A stretch of DNA of 64,000 bases from Pseudolabrys sp. (lineage in GTDB: Bacteria; Pseudomonadota; Alphaproteobacteria; Rhizobiales; Xanthobacteraceae): the NCBI GenBank assembly GCA_026125895.1, contig JAHCKG010000009.1, positions 1 to 64,000 on the forward strand, read 5' to 3'. The notes beneath the pieces are model-generated. The model saw only the letters and a list, made by a program, of their open reading frames with translations, did no database searches and was not told the origin of the DNA. The position numbers were made by a program, and so were the translations under genes. Of the stretch, positions 33,142 to 42,379 are shown piece by piece. The stretch's first letter is position 1. Every line of letters begins with the position of its first letter.

Positions 33142-33945
33142 TTACGGCCAGACTTCGAGCGGCACTTCCGGTTCGGTGCCGAACCACTTCTTGTAGAGCT
33201 CGGCATATTCGCCGGACTTCCACATGTCCTGCAACGCGAAGTTGATGGCGTCGCGCAGCGAGGAATCGCCCTGACGCACGCCGATGCCGAACGGCTCGAC
33301 GCTGAAGCGGTCGGGCAGGATCACGAAATCCTTGTTGTCCTTGGCGAAGCCCTGAAGGATGTTGAGGCTGCCTGTGAGCGCATCGACGCGGCCCTGGACC
33401 AGCGCCAGCCAGGCGCTGTTGTAGTCCTTGAAGGCGACGATCTTGGCGCCCGGAGCTTCCTTGGCGATGTTCTTCTCCAGCGTCGTGCCCTGCTGCACCG
33501 AGACCTGCTTGCCGGCGAGATCCTTCAGCCCCTTGATGCTGCTGGACTTCGGCACGATCAGCGATTGCGCTCCGGTGTAATAGGTGATCGAGAAATCGAT
33601 GGTCTTGTCGCGTTCCTGCGTGTGCGTCATCGAGGCCGCCGACAGGTCGACATTGCCGCTGACGAGCAGCGGAATGCGGGTCGGCGACGTCACCTTGACG
33701 AACTCGACCGGCACGCCGATGCGCTCGGCAACCTTGCGGACGATGTCGAGATCGAAACCGACGGGCTCATTCTTTTCGTTGAGGAAGCCGAAAGGCGGGG
33801 TATCGAACTTGACGCCGGCGAGCAGTTTGCCGCGCTGCTTGATCTGAGCGATCGTATCCGGCGCCTGCGCGGCGGCCGGCTGTATCGCTGCGCCGGCAAG
33901 CACGGCGGCCGCGACGGCGGCGAAAATCCAGTTGAAGCGCTTCAT
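33142..33945 (-). CDS. Amino-acid ABC transporter substrate-binding protein
   Basis: 267 aa periplasmic solute-binding protein (SBP_bac_3). A signal peptide ends at QPAAAQAPD. DTPPFGFLNEKNEPVGFDLDIVRKVAERIGV is the usual N-lobe entry, and SPTRIPLLVSGNVDLSAASMTHTQERDKTIDFS the binding cleft with the Arg for the amino-acid carboxylate. Members bind Glu/Gln, Asp, or other amino acids; the ligand cannot be named. Confidence 0.9.
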   Translation of the reverse strand: MKRFNWIFAAVAAAVLAGAAIQPAAAQAPDTIAQIKQRGKLLAGVKFDTPPFGFLNEKNEPVGFDLDIVRKVAERIGVPVEFVKVTSPTRIPLLVSGNVDLSAASMTHTQERDKTIDFSITYYTGAQSLIVPKSSSIKGLKDLAGKQVSVQQGTTLEKNIAKEAPGAKIVAFKDYNSAWLALVQGRVDALTGSLNILQGFAKDNKDFVILPDRFSVEPFGIGVRQGDSSLRDAINFALQDMWKSGEYAELYKKWFGTEPEVPLEVWP

Positions 33946-33961
33946 GTCAGTGACCTCCAGG

Positions 33962-35137
33962 TTAGACGGTTGGCACGCCGATCCCGGCTTTGGCGATGCG
34001 GGTTAGTGCAGTCTCGAGTTCGTCATCGGAAACGGTGAGCGACAGGCGCAGATGCCCCGCTCCCGGCGCGCCGAAGGACGAGCCCGGCAGCGTCGCGACA
34101 TCGAGCGTATCGAGCCAATGCCTCGCGATCGCGGCGTCGTCGCCGGCGACTTTGGGGAACAGATAGAAGGTGGCATCCGACATGCGGCACCCGACGCCAT
34201 CGATTTTCGACAAGGCATCGACGGCGCGCGTCAACCGCTTTCCGAAGAGCGCGCGGTAGCGCGGCACGATGTCATCATACAGCTTGAGCGCTTCGACGCC
34301 CGCGACCTGCACGAATGGCGGCACGCAGTAGATCGAGTGCTGGAGGAACTTGACGATCTGCTTGGCGAAGCCGCCGGGCACCGCGAGATAGCCGAGACGC
34401 CAGCCGGTCATGCCGAAAGTTTTCGAGGTGCTGTCGACGACCAGGGTGCGAGCGCGGCCGGCCTCCGTGGACTGCACGAAGGTTACCGGACGATCATAGG
34501 TCAGGTCGGCATAGACCTGATCGAAGATGATCCAGAGATTGTGCGTCTCCGCGATCTTGACCAGCGCGGCGATCTCATCCGGCGGCAGGATGCGGCCGGT
34601 CGGGTTGACCGGCGAATTGACGATGATGGCGCGCGTCCGTTTCGTGATTGCCGCTTCGATGGCCTGCTCATCGATCCGGTCGAGCATGGCGAGCGGCACC
34701 GGTGAGCCGCCGCAGAGGCGAACGCAAGGGCCATAGCTGACCCAGCCCGGCTCCGGCACCAGCACCTCGTCGCCCGGCCCAACGACACCCATCAAGGCGG
34801 TGAGGAGGGCAAACTTGCCACCCGGCGTCACGAGGATATCTGCGGCGTCATACGTCGCGCCCGAGCGCTGCTTCTCGTGCGCGGCGATCGCCTCACGCAG
34901 CGCCGGCAGACCGGCCGGCGTCGAATAATGCGTCTCGCCGCCGCGCATGGCGCGTTCCGCCGCTTCGACGATGCGCGGATCGGTTTCGAGATTGGGATCG
35001 CCGCTCGACAGACCGATGATCTTGCGCCCAGCGGCACGGCCTTGCCGGATGCGCTCCGACATCTCGACGGTCGCCGATGGCTTCAGCGAACTGACACGCT
35101 CGGCAAGTCCGGGCAAAATCGGCAACGGCGAGTTCAA
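33962..35137 (-). CDS. PLP aminotransferase (aspartate-aminotransferase type)
   Basis: 391 aa class I/II aminotransferase. SGDPNLETDPRI, the PLP lysine in STSKTFGMTGWRLGYL, and NSPVNPTGRI. The start is a TTG (35135-35137) overlapping the TetR stop by 4 bp, with protein beginning at the point where family similarity begins. Near relatives include aspartate/prephenate aminotransferases. It sits between TetR and the ABC transporter, so it probably transaminates the imported amino acid; the substrate is unknown. Confidence 0.87.
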   Translation of the reverse strand: MNSPLPILPGLAERVSSLKPSATVEMSERIRQGRAAGRKIIGLSSGDPNLETDPRIVEAAERAMRGGETHYSTPAGLPALREAIAAHEKQRSGATYDAADILVTPGGKFALLTALMGVVGPGDEVLVPEPGWVSYGPCVRLCGGSPVPLAMLDRIDEQAIEAAITKRTRAIIVNSPVNPTGRILPPDEIAALVKIAETHNLWIIFDQVYADLTYDRPVTFVQSTEAGRARTLVVDSTSKTFGMTGWRLGYLAVPGGFAKQIVKFLQHSIYCVPPFVQVAGVEALKLYDDIVPRYRALFGKRLTRAVDALSKIDGVGCRMSDATFYLFPKVAGDDAAIARHWLDTLDVATLPGSSFGAPGAGHLRLSLTVSDDELETALTRIAKAGIGVPTV

Positions 35138-35811
35138 GTGGTCGTCTCCATCGAGGCAGCGGCGCCGGAAGACGCCGGAAGAACGTTCGGCGCGCGCAGA
35201 CCGGCGGCGAACAGCGCGATCATCGTGCGCAGCGTGATTTCGGTATTGGATGGGTCGCACAGGCCCCTTGAGAGGTCCTGAATGCGGTGCGGATTGAGCA
35301 CCGTGTAATAGTGAGCGCCGAGCAGGAACTGGAAGCGGAGATAGAGCTCCTGCATGCCGAGATGCGGCAAACGCCTGTGCAGCGCCTCGATGAAGCGCTG
35401 GCTGGTGTCGTTGAAGTAGCGGGCGATCAAATCCCGCGCCAGCGCTTCCTGTTCGTAGGCGACAACGGCGCGCAGCCGCATGAAGCGGCGCGTGCCCTTG
35501 TCGTCGTCTTTCCAAACCAGGGCGGGGCGCAGGAAGGCGTCGAGAATGCGTTCGATGACATCGGGTGCGTCTGACTTTTCGGCCGCGTCCAGCAGATCGA
35601 GGCGCGCGCTGTTCATCCCCGCGCAACGGCGCTCGAAGATCGCCGCCAGGATCTGTTCCTTGCTGCCGAAGTGATAGTGCGCGGCCGCGGCGTTGGCGCC
35701 GCATTCGCGCAAAATGGCGCGCAACGACACCGCTTTGTAACCATGCTCCGCGAACTGGGCCTCGGCCACGTCGAGGATCAGGTCAGCCGTGCCTTGGGCG
35801 CCCTTGGCCAA
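35134..35811 (-). CDS. TetR/AcrR-family regulator
   Basis: 225 aa starting at TTG. The N-terminal helix-turn-helix is clear: ILDVAEAQFAEHGYKAVSLRAI, ANAAAAHYHFGSKEQILAAIF. The C-terminal ligand domain resembles CerR/AefR-like TetR_C_23 regulators. It is the first gene of the operon with the aminotransferase and ABC transporter, translationally coupled to the next gene, so it probably controls its own operon. No Shine-Dalgarno is visible before the TTG. Confidence 0.82.
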   Translation of the reverse strand: MAKGAQGTADLILDVAEAQFAEHGYKAVSLRAILRECGANAAAAHYHFGSKEQILAAIFERRCAGMNSARLDLLDAAEKSDAPDVIERILDAFLRPALVWKDDDKGTRRFMRLRAVVAYEQEALARDLIARYFNDTSQRFIEALHRRLPHLGMQELYLRFQFLLGAHYYTVLNPHRIQDLSRGLCDPSNTEITLRTMIALFAAGLRAPNVLPASSGAAASMETTT

Positions 35812-35913
35812 AATTCAATCACCCGCTTCAATCAAGTGCTTGGCACTAAAAACCCTTCTGGCGCAACGGTCAAGCGCATGACACGCAGGACGTGCCCGGC
35901 AGAATTGCATGCC

Positions 35914-35946
35914 CAAAATAAAGGCCCCGCCGTCGCCGGCGGGGCC
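35914..35946 (-). terminator. Intrinsic terminator of RraA-like gene
   Basis: A 10-bp perfect stem GGCCCCGCCG / CGGCGGGGCC (35923-35946). On the minus strand it ends in CTTTATTTT. It lies 40 bases past the stop of the aldolase gene. Confidence 0.88.
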
Positions 35947-35986
35947 CTTCAACGCGCAAACTTTGCCCGCCGGCGTAGCGGCGCCG

Positions 35987-36679
35987 TCAGACGTCTTCCG
36001 GATTATCGACGTAGACGAGGCCCGCCTTCTTGAGCGGCTCGCGCATGTTGTACATGTCGAGGCCGAGCACGCCGGAAGCCAGCTTCTGACGCTTGGCGTC
36101 CTCATCGTCGAAGCGCTTCTGCGCTTTGGCCGCCGTCTCGGCGACATACTTCTTCGGCACCACGACGACGCCGTCGTCATCCGCGACCACGGCATCGCCC
36201 GGTTCGACATAAACGCCGGCGCAGACCACCGGGATGTTCACCGAACCGAGCGTCGCCTTGACCGTGCCCTTGGACGAGATGGCGCGCGACCAGATCGGAA
36301 AGCCCATCTCCTTGAGCGTCAGGACATCGCGGCAGCCGGCGTCGATGATGACGCCCTTGACGCCGCGCGCCTTCAACGACGTCGCGATCAGATCGCCGAT
36401 CATGCCGTCGGTGTTGTCGGCGGTGCAGCCGAGCACTACGACGTCGCCGGGCTGGCACTGTTCGATCGCGACATGCAGCATCCAGTTGTCGCCCGGTTGC
36501 GCCAGGATCGTGACGGCGGGACCGGCGATCGACGCGCCGGACCAGACCGGGCGCATATACGGCTTCATCAACTGATAGCGGCCGAGCGCTTCGTGCACGG
36601 TCGAGGCGCCGAGCTTCTCGAACGTGGCGATGGCGTCGGCATCGGCGCGCTTGATGTTACGGACGACGACGTTTCTCAT
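35987..36679 (-). CDS. RraA-family aldolase (4-carboxy-4-hydroxy-2-oxoadipate / HMG-aldolase type)
   Basis: 230 aa. It fits the class II pyruvate aldolase branch of the RraA fold: STVHEALGRYQLM, GDNWMLHVAIEQCQPGDVVVLG, DLIATSLKARGVKGVIIDAGCRDV (GDxxAxxA and RD motif for metal and pyruvate binding), GDAVVADDDGVVVVPK. Such enzymes (LigK, GalC, PcmE) cleave 4-carboxy-4-hydroxy-2-oxoadipate at the end of protocatechuate/gallate meta-cleavage. It has its own terminator and sits next to a LysR regulator, an FAD hydroxylase and a TRAP transporter. The longer upstream frame is non-coding. Confidence 0.85.
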   Translation of the reverse strand: MRNVVVRNIKRADADAIATFEKLGASTVHEALGRYQLMKPYMRPVWSGASIAGPAVTILAQPGDNWMLHVAIEQCQPGDVVVLGCTADNTDGMIGDLIATSLKARGVKGVIIDAGCRDVLTLKEMGFPIWSRAISSKGTVKATLGSVNIPVVCAGVYVEPGDAVVADDDGVVVVPKKYVAETAAKAQKRFDDEDAKRQKLASGVLGLDMYNMREPLKKAGLVYVDNPEDV

Positions 36680-36750
36680 GGGCTTGCTTCCATCTAAGTT
36701 ATGTCGGGCTTCCAGATACAGTGGTCCGCGCCGCTTGCCAATAACGCGGC

Positions 36751-37659
36751 TCAACGTCGCGCGCCTCGCGCCCGCGGCACGTTGCGCCGCATCAGATCGA
36801 GCAGATGCTCGGCGGCTGGCGTCAGCGGCAGGCCGGCGCGGCGGATGGTGACGATCGACGGCGCCCGCAAGGTCTCGCGGATCGGGATACGCGCGAGCTG
36901 GTCGCCGACCCAGGGCGACTGGATCCACTGGATCGGCACCATTGCCAGCAGATCCGAGGCGGCGAGCGACGACATCAAGGTCAGCGCCGACTGGCTGCGC
37001 AGCGCGATCTTCGGCGCCGGCACATCGAAGCGGCTGAACAATTCGCTGAACTCCTCCTCCGCCTTGAAGGTGACCGAGGTGGTCGCCCACTCGGCGTCGA
37101 TCAACTGACGCAGCGAGCGCGCATGGCTCAAGGGGTGGCCCTTGCGCGCCAGCACGATGCGCACGTTCTCGAACAGCAGCTCCTGCACGAGATCCGACGG
37201 CGGCGCCTGCACCGGCTCCGGGCCGATGTAGAAGTCCATGCTGCCGTCCTTCAGCGCGTTCTCCAGCGTGGGATACCAGCCCTCGATCAGATGGAGCTGC
37301 ACGTTGGGATAGCGCGCGCGGAACGCCGACAGCGCCTTCGGCAGCAGCGCGATCAACGCCACCATCGACAGTCCGGCGACGACCTCGCCGCGCGTGCCGC
37401 CATGGAGCTGCTCGACCTCCTCGCGCGCGCGGCGCACCTCGCTGAGCACCGCGTTGGCGCGGCGCACGAAGGCGGCGCCCATCGCCGTCAGGCTCATGCC
37501 GCGGGCGCGACGCTCGAACAACGGCGCGCCGAGCTCGCGCTCGAGATCGCGCACGCTACGCGTCAGCGCCGGCTGCGCCACATCGAGATGCCGCGCCGCG
37601 GCGCGCAGGCTGCCGCGTTCGGCCACGGCGACGATGTCGCGGAGTTGGTTGAGCTTCAC
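36751..37659 (-). CDS. LysR-family transcriptional regulator
   Basis: 302 aa. The winged helix-turn-helix is at about 1-60 (LRDIVAVAERGSLRAAARHLDVAQPALTRSVRDLERELGAPLFER), followed by a linker helix and the periplasmic-binding-like effector domain (GEVVAGLSMVALIALLPKALSAFRARYPNVQLHLIEG). It is divergent from the FAD hydroxylase and upstream of the RraA aldolase on the same strand, so it probably regulates both. The inducer is likely an aromatic or dicarboxylic acid. Confidence 0.92.
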   Translation of the reverse strand: MKLNQLRDIVAVAERGSLRAAARHLDVAQPALTRSVRDLERELGAPLFERRARGMSLTAMGAAFVRRANAVLSEVRRAREEVEQLHGGTRGEVVAGLSMVALIALLPKALSAFRARYPNVQLHLIEGWYPTLENALKDGSMDFYIGPEPVQAPPSDLVQELLFENVRIVLARKGHPLSHARSLRQLIDAEWATTSVTFKAEEEFSELFSRFDVPAPKIALRSQSALTLMSSLAASDLLAMVPIQWIQSPWVGDQLARIPIRETLRAPSIVTIRRAGLPLTPAAEHLLDLMRRNVPRARGARR

Positions 37660-37858
37660 GGGTCACCGATAACAAACAGGTATCGCTCGCGCATATCGAA
37701 CATCTATCCGTGATCCCTGTCCAGCGGTATCGCTTGAGGCAACGAGACAACATACCTGCGGGACGAAACGTCGGGATTCTGGAGCAGCCGCCGCGCGGCC
37801 GCGCCGTCCGGACCCATCGAGGCCAGCCATGGCCTCCCCGCGCGGGCGGAGGCGGTTG
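37660..37858. promoter_or_regulatory. LysR/hydroxylase divergent control region
   Basis: 199 bp. A T-N11-A motif with a small dyad, ATATCGAACATCTAT, is at 37693-37707. The 9-mer GGTATCGCT occurs at 37679-37687 and 37726-37734, 47 bp apart. These are candidates for LysR-type binding sites; GGAGG before 37859 is the ribosome binding site. Confidence 0.5.
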
Positions 37859-39520
37859 ATGGCGGCGAACTACGACACCGACGTGCTGGTTATCGGCGCC
37901 GGCCCGGCCGGCCTGTCGCTGGCGACCGAACTCACCATGCGCGGCGTTTCGGTCATCGTCGTCGAGCAGAACGAGCGCGTCGGCGTGCAGCCGCGCGCCA
38001 AGACCACCAATGTCCGCACCATGGAGCACATGCGGCGCTGGGGCCTTGCCGACAAGGTGCGCAGCCTGTCGCCAATCCCGCCCGAGGTGCCGCGCCGGGT
38101 GCGCTTTGCCACCTCGCTGTTCGGCGGCGACATCTGGCTGTTCGAGAATTCGTTCTGCGCCGCACGGCAGCGCGACGACCGCTTCTCGGAAAACGCCGAG
38201 TGGATACCGCAATACACCATCGAGAAGGTGCTGCTCGATCACGTCGTCAGCCACCCCAAGGCGACGGTCAAGCTCAAGCACCGCTTCATCGACTTCGCCC
38301 AGGACAACGATGGCGTCACCGCGAACATCGCCGACCTCGCCGGCGGCAAGACCATCGCCATCCGCGCCCGCTATCTGGTCGGCGCCGATGGCGGCCGCTC
38401 GCCGGTGCGCACGCAGCTCGGCATCGCCATGCAGGGCCAGTCCGGCATCGCCTCTTTCGTCACGCTGATCCTCAAGGTGCCCGGGCTGAACGCCGATCCG
38501 CGGCTCCAGCCGGCGCTGATGCACTGGCTGGTCGATCCGGCGGCGCCCTGCATCGTCGGCCCGATGGACCACGGCGACACCTGGTTCTTCAATCCGAGCC
38601 CGAAGCCAAGCGGCCCCGGCGACGATGCGCAGGTGCACGCCGAAATCCGCCATGTGCTCGGCGGTCGCTACGACTACACCGTGCTGGCCAAGGATCTGTG
38701 GACCGCGCACAAGCTGCTGGCCGATCGCTATGGCGAAGGCCGCGTCTATCTCGCGGGCGACGCCTGCCACCTGCATTCGCCGTTCGGCGGTCATGGCATG
38801 AATTTCGGCATCGGCGACGCCGTCGATCTCGGCTGGAAGCTCGCCGCCACGCTGCAAGGCTGGGGCGGACCGGGCCTGCTCGACACCTATGAGATCGAAC
38901 GCAAACCGGTGCATCAGCGCGTGCTCGATTCTGCGACCGAGAACCTCGCCTCGCTGAGCGGCCAATTCTCGGCGCCGGAACTGCTCGAGGATTCCGAACG
39001 CGGCGAAGCGGCGCGGCAGCACGCCGGCCGCGCCGTCGAAAAATCCAAGACGCCGGAATTCCGCTCGCTCGGCCTCGTGCTCGGCTACAGCTATGCCGGC
39101 TCGCCGATCGTGGCGCGCGAAAAGACCGCGCCGCCGCAACCCAACGTCGTCGAATTGCGCCCCAGCGGCTATCCCGGCGAGCGCGCGCCGCATGCCTGGC
39201 TCGGCGACGACCAGTCCGTCTTCGACCTGTTCGGCCACGGCTTCACGCTGCTGGTGACAGGCGACGCCGAACCGCGCGAACTGGAAGCCGCGCGCGGCCT
39301 TGCCGAACGTCAGGGCGTGCCGCTCGACATTGCCACGCCCGGGGAGCCGCGGTTGCGCGCTCTCTACGGCGCGCGCTTTGCACTCATTCGTCCCGACCAG
39401 CATATTGCCTGGCGCGGCGATTCACTCGATGATTTCACCGCGGTGCTGACGATGGCGCGCGGTGTCGCGACCAACGACCAACAAAAGGCGTCTCCACTGG
39501 AACGCCGCCATAACGCCTGA
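37859..39520 (+). CDS. FAD-dependent aromatic hydroxylase
   Basis: 553 aa. Flavin signatures: VLVIGAGPAGLSLATEL (GxGxxG), GADGGRSPVRTQLGI (DG motif) and LAGDACHLHSPFGGHGMNFGIGDAVDLGW (GD motif). A C-terminal thioredoxin-like domain (about 430-553; HAWLGDDQSVFDLFGHGFTLL, FALIRPDQHIAWRGD) is typical of MhpA/phenol-hydroxylase-type enzymes. It is predicted to hydroxylate a phenolic compound with NAD(P)H and O2. The ATG at 37859 has GGAGG six bases upstream. First gene of an apparent operon with the TRAP transporter. Confidence 0.9.
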   Translation: MAANYDTDVLVIGAGPAGLSLATELTMRGVSVIVVEQNERVGVQPRAKTTNVRTMEHMRRWGLADKVRSLSPIPPEVPRRVRFATSLFGGDIWLFENSFCAARQRDDRFSENAEWIPQYTIEKVLLDHVVSHPKATVKLKHRFIDFAQDNDGVTANIADLAGGKTIAIRARYLVGADGGRSPVRTQLGIAMQGQSGIASFVTLILKVPGLNADPRLQPALMHWLVDPAAPCIVGPMDHGDTWFFNPSPKPSGPGDDAQVHAEIRHVLGGRYDYTVLAKDLWTAHKLLADRYGEGRVYLAGDACHLHSPFGGHGMNFGIGDAVDLGWKLAATLQGWGGPGLLDTYEIERKPVHQRVLDSATENLASLSGQFSAPELLEDSERGEAARQHAGRAVEKSKTPEFRSLGLVLGYSYAGSPIVAREKTAPPQPNVVELRPSGYPGERAPHAWLGDDQSVFDLFGHGFTLLVTGDAEPRELEAARGLAERQGVPLDIATPGEPRLRALYGARFALIRPDQHIAWRGDSLDDFTAVLTMARGVATNDQQKASPLERRHNA

Positions 39521-39532
39521 GGGGAGGACACC

Positions 39533-40561
39533 ATGATCTCACGCCGCCTGTTGCTCGGCACCGCTGCCGCCGGAGCCGCCGCCATTGCCATGCCGGCTGT
39601 GCTGCGCGCCGCCCCGGTCAAGCTCAAGCTGTCGCACTACCTGCCGCCGCAGCATCAGATCAACACCGAGCTCAAGCGCTGGGCCGACGACCTGAAACAG
39701 AAAAGCAACGGCGAACTCGACATCGAGGTATTTCCCGCCGGCCAGATGGGCCCGCCGCCGCGGCAATTCGACCTCGCGCGCACCGGCGTCGCCGACTTCG
39801 CCTTCTTCTTCACCGCGCTGGTGCCGGGCCGCTTCCCGCTCACCGAAATCCTCGGCGCGCCGTTCCTGTTCACCAAGGGCGGCAAGGCCATCACCTCGGC
39901 GCAGGCGTCCGCCATCGGCACCAACCTGCGCGAGGATCTCGCCGCCGAATATGCCGGCACCGAGATGCTCTACGCCGTCGTGACATCGTCGATGGGCTTC
40001 TTCATGCGCGACAAGCTCGTCAAGACGCCGGACGACGTGAAGGGCCTGAAGATTCGTCCGACCTCGACCACGATGGCCTCGCATCTGCGCGCCTGGGGCG
40101 CGGCGCCGACGACCATCGCGCCGGCCGAAGTGTCCGACGCCATCGCCAAGGGCGTGGTTGACGGCGCCATCTTCAACTTCGAGGGCGGCAAGGCCTTCCA
40201 GTTGCAGGAAGCGTCCAAGAAGGTGTCGGTGATGGGCGATTCCGCCGGCTTCTTCTCGCTGGTCGCCAATGCCGACATGATGAAGAAGCTGCCGAAGGAA
40301 CTGAGCAAGCTGATCGCCGACACCACCGGCCCGGAAGGTGGCCGCCGCGTCGGCGGTCTCTACGACGCCGCCGAGGCCGAGGGGCGCAAGGTTTTCGAAA
40401 AGGCCGGCGTCGAGATCATCACCATCGAAGGCGCGGCCACCGAGCCGTTCAAGAAGCTGGCCGACGTGCCGACCGAGGAGCAGATCAAGGCGCTCGAGGC
40501 CAAGGGGCTCAAGGCCGGCGCGCTGCTGGCCAAGACCCGCGGCATGGTCGCGCAGGCCTGA
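39533..40561 (+). CDS. TRAP transporter substrate-binding protein (DctP)
   Basis: 342 aa. The N-terminus SRRLLLGTAAAGAAAIAMPAV looks like a Tat signal; the mature part starts near APVKLKLSHYLPPQHQ. The conserved arginine-containing segment is KGLKIRPTSTTMASHLRAWG, and WAxxxxxxSNGELDIEVFPAGQMGPP the entry motif. It should bind a carboxylate in the periplasm for the following permeases. It begins 13 bp after the hydroxylase. Confidence 0.92.
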   Translation: MISRRLLLGTAAAGAAAIAMPAVLRAAPVKLKLSHYLPPQHQINTELKRWADDLKQKSNGELDIEVFPAGQMGPPPRQFDLARTGVADFAFFFTALVPGRFPLTEILGAPFLFTKGGKAITSAQASAIGTNLREDLAAEYAGTEMLYAVVTSSMGFFMRDKLVKTPDDVKGLKIRPTSTTMASHLRAWGAAPTTIAPAEVSDAIAKGVVDGAIFNFEGGKAFQLQEASKKVSVMGDSAGFFSLVANADMMKKLPKELSKLIADTTGPEGGRRVGGLYDAAEAEGRKVFEKAGVEIITIEGAATEPFKKLADVPTEEQIKALEAKGLKAGALLAKTRGMVAQA

Positions 40562-40565
40562 TGTA

Positions 40566-41054
40566 ATGCTCGAGCGCGGGCTCCATTGGCTGGCGAGAGC
40601 CTGCACTGTGCTCGGCGCGGTGGCGCTGGCGGTGATGATGGTCACGACCGACTATGACGTCGCCGCCCGCGCGCTGTTCCGCGCGCCGCTGTCGGGCGCG
40701 GTCGATGTCGTCGAGATGATGGTGTTGTGCAGCGCCTTTCTCGGCCTGCCGGAAATCTGCCTGCGCGACGAGCAGATCCGCGTGGATATCGTCGATACCC
40801 TGGTGCCGCCGCGCGTGCTCGAGGCGCTAAAGGCGCTCGGGCTGATCGCCACCATCGGCTTCATGGGCCTGCTCGCGGTCAACGTCATGCGGCCGCTCCA
40901 CGACGCCTGGCAGTTCGGCGACATCAAGCCCGATACCGGCTTTCCGCTGTATCCGCTGTTCGCGCTGGTGCTGTTCTGCCTGATCGCGGCGATGGCGACG
41001 ACAGCCGTGGTGCTGATGCGCACCTTCCGCTCCGGCGCGGCGGCCCGCGCATGA
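40566..41054 (+). CDS. TRAP transporter small permease (DctQ)
   Basis: 162 aa with four helices. FRAPLSGAVDVVEMMVLCSAFLGLP and DEQIRVDIV are typical of DctQ proteins. It starts 5 bp after the dctP stop (TGATGTAATG) and overlaps the large permease by 4 bp. It is the small subunit of the sodium-driven carboxylate importer. Confidence 0.9.
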   Translation: MLERGLHWLARACTVLGAVALAVMMVTTDYDVAARALFRAPLSGAVDVVEMMVLCSAFLGLPEICLRDEQIRVDIVDTLVPPRVLEALKALGLIATIGFMGLLAVNVMRPLHDAWQFGDIKPDTGFPLYPLFALVLFCLIAAMATTAVVLMRTFRSGAAARA

Positions 41055-42358
41055 CCGCCTCGACCATCGGCTTGTTCGGCATCGCCGGCCTGATTCTGCT
41101 CATCCTGCTGCGCATGCCGGTTGCGGTGGCGCTCGGCCTGACCGGCTATTTCGGCTATGCCGCGATCGACGGTTTCTCCCGCGCCAACCTGATGCTCGGC
41201 GGCGTGCCGATCGAATTCGCCTCCGGCTATACCTTGTCGGTGGTGCCGCTGTTCACGCTGATGGGCGCGGTGGCGGCGAGCGCCGGCCTGTCGTCCGACC
41301 TGTTCCAGGCCGGCCGCGTGCTGTTCCGCGGCGCGCGCGGCTCGCTGGCGGTCGCTTCCATTTTTGCTTCGGCGATGTTCGGCGCCGTGTGCGGCTCGTC
41401 GGTCGCGACCGCGCTGACCATGAGCAAGGTGTCGATCCCGGAGATGCTGCGCGCCAAATATCCGCCGCAGCTCGCGGCCGGGGCCGTCGCCGCCGGCGGC
41501 ACGCTCGGCATTCTCATTCCGCCGTCGCTGATCCTGATGATCTACGCCATCATCGCGCAGCAGTCGGTCGCCAAGTTATTCATGGCGGCGCTCGTGCCCG
41601 GCATCATCCTGACGGTGCTCTACATCGTCACGGCGCTGATCTATTACCGCTGGCTCGCCGGCGACCGGCCGGAGCCGCAGACCTCGGGCCGCGCCGACGA
41701 CACGCTGCTGCGCTCCTTCGCCCGCATCTGGCACGTCATCGCGTTGTTCGCGGTGACGCTCGGCGGCATCTATCTCGGCTGGTTCACGCCGACCGAAGCC
41801 GCCGCCATCGGCGCGCTCGGCGCCATCGCGCTTGGCCTCGCGCTGCGCCGGCATACGGTCAAGGACACGGTGGGCTGCTTCTTCGAGACGATAAGGCTGG
41901 TGTCGAGCCTGATCTTCATCGTCATCGCCTCGGCGGTGTTTTCATATTTCGTAGTGCAGACCGGCGTGTCGAACCAGCTGATCGGAGCGGTCAAGAGTCT
42001 CGGGCTCGGCGCTATCGGCGTCATCGCCGCGGTCTGCGTGCTCTATATCGTGATGGGCGCCTTCCTCGAAGGCATCGGCATGCTGCTGATCACCGTGCCG
42101 ATCACGCTGCCGCTGGTGCTGTCGTTCGGCTACGACCCGGTGTGGTTCGGCGTGCTGCTGGTGATCCTGATCGAGGTCGGCCTCATTCATCCGCCAATGG
42201 GCATGAACCTGTTCGCCATCAATGCCGTGAGCAAGGACATCGACATCCTCGACATCTACAAGGGTTCGGCGCCGTTCCTGATTGCGCCGCTCGTCCTCAT
42301 CGTGCTGATGATCGCGTTTCCGCAGATCGTGCTGTGGCTGCCGGCGCAGCTTCACTAA
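41051..42358 (+). CDS. TRAP transporter large permease (DctM)
   Basis: 435 aa, about 12 helices. Features: LLRMPVAVALGLTG near the N-terminus; VPLFTLMGAVAASAGLS; SVATALTMSKVSIPEM; AGGTLGILIPPSLILMIYAI, a family hallmark; and VGLIHPPMGMNLFAINAV near the C-terminus. It is the transport-conducting subunit. It ends next to the convergent deacetylase-like gene. Confidence 0.93.
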   Translation: MTASTIGLFGIAGLILLILLRMPVAVALGLTGYFGYAAIDGFSRANLMLGGVPIEFASGYTLSVVPLFTLMGAVAASAGLSSDLFQAGRVLFRGARGSLAVASIFASAMFGAVCGSSVATALTMSKVSIPEMLRAKYPPQLAAGAVAAGGTLGILIPPSLILMIYAIIAQQSVAKLFMAALVPGIILTVLYIVTALIYYRWLAGDRPEPQTSGRADDTLLRSFARIWHVIALFAVTLGGIYLGWFTPTEAAAIGALGAIALGLALRRHTVKDTVGCFFETIRLVSSLIFIVIASAVFSYFVVQTGVSNQLIGAVKSLGLGAIGVIAAVCVLYIVMGAFLEGIGMLLITVPITLPLVLSFGYDPVWFGVLLVILIEVGLIHPPMGMNLFAINAVSKDIDILDIYKGSAPFLIAPLVLIVLMIAFPQIVLWLPAQLH

Positions 42359-42379
42359 CCGCGCCGGCCAAGCCTCGGA

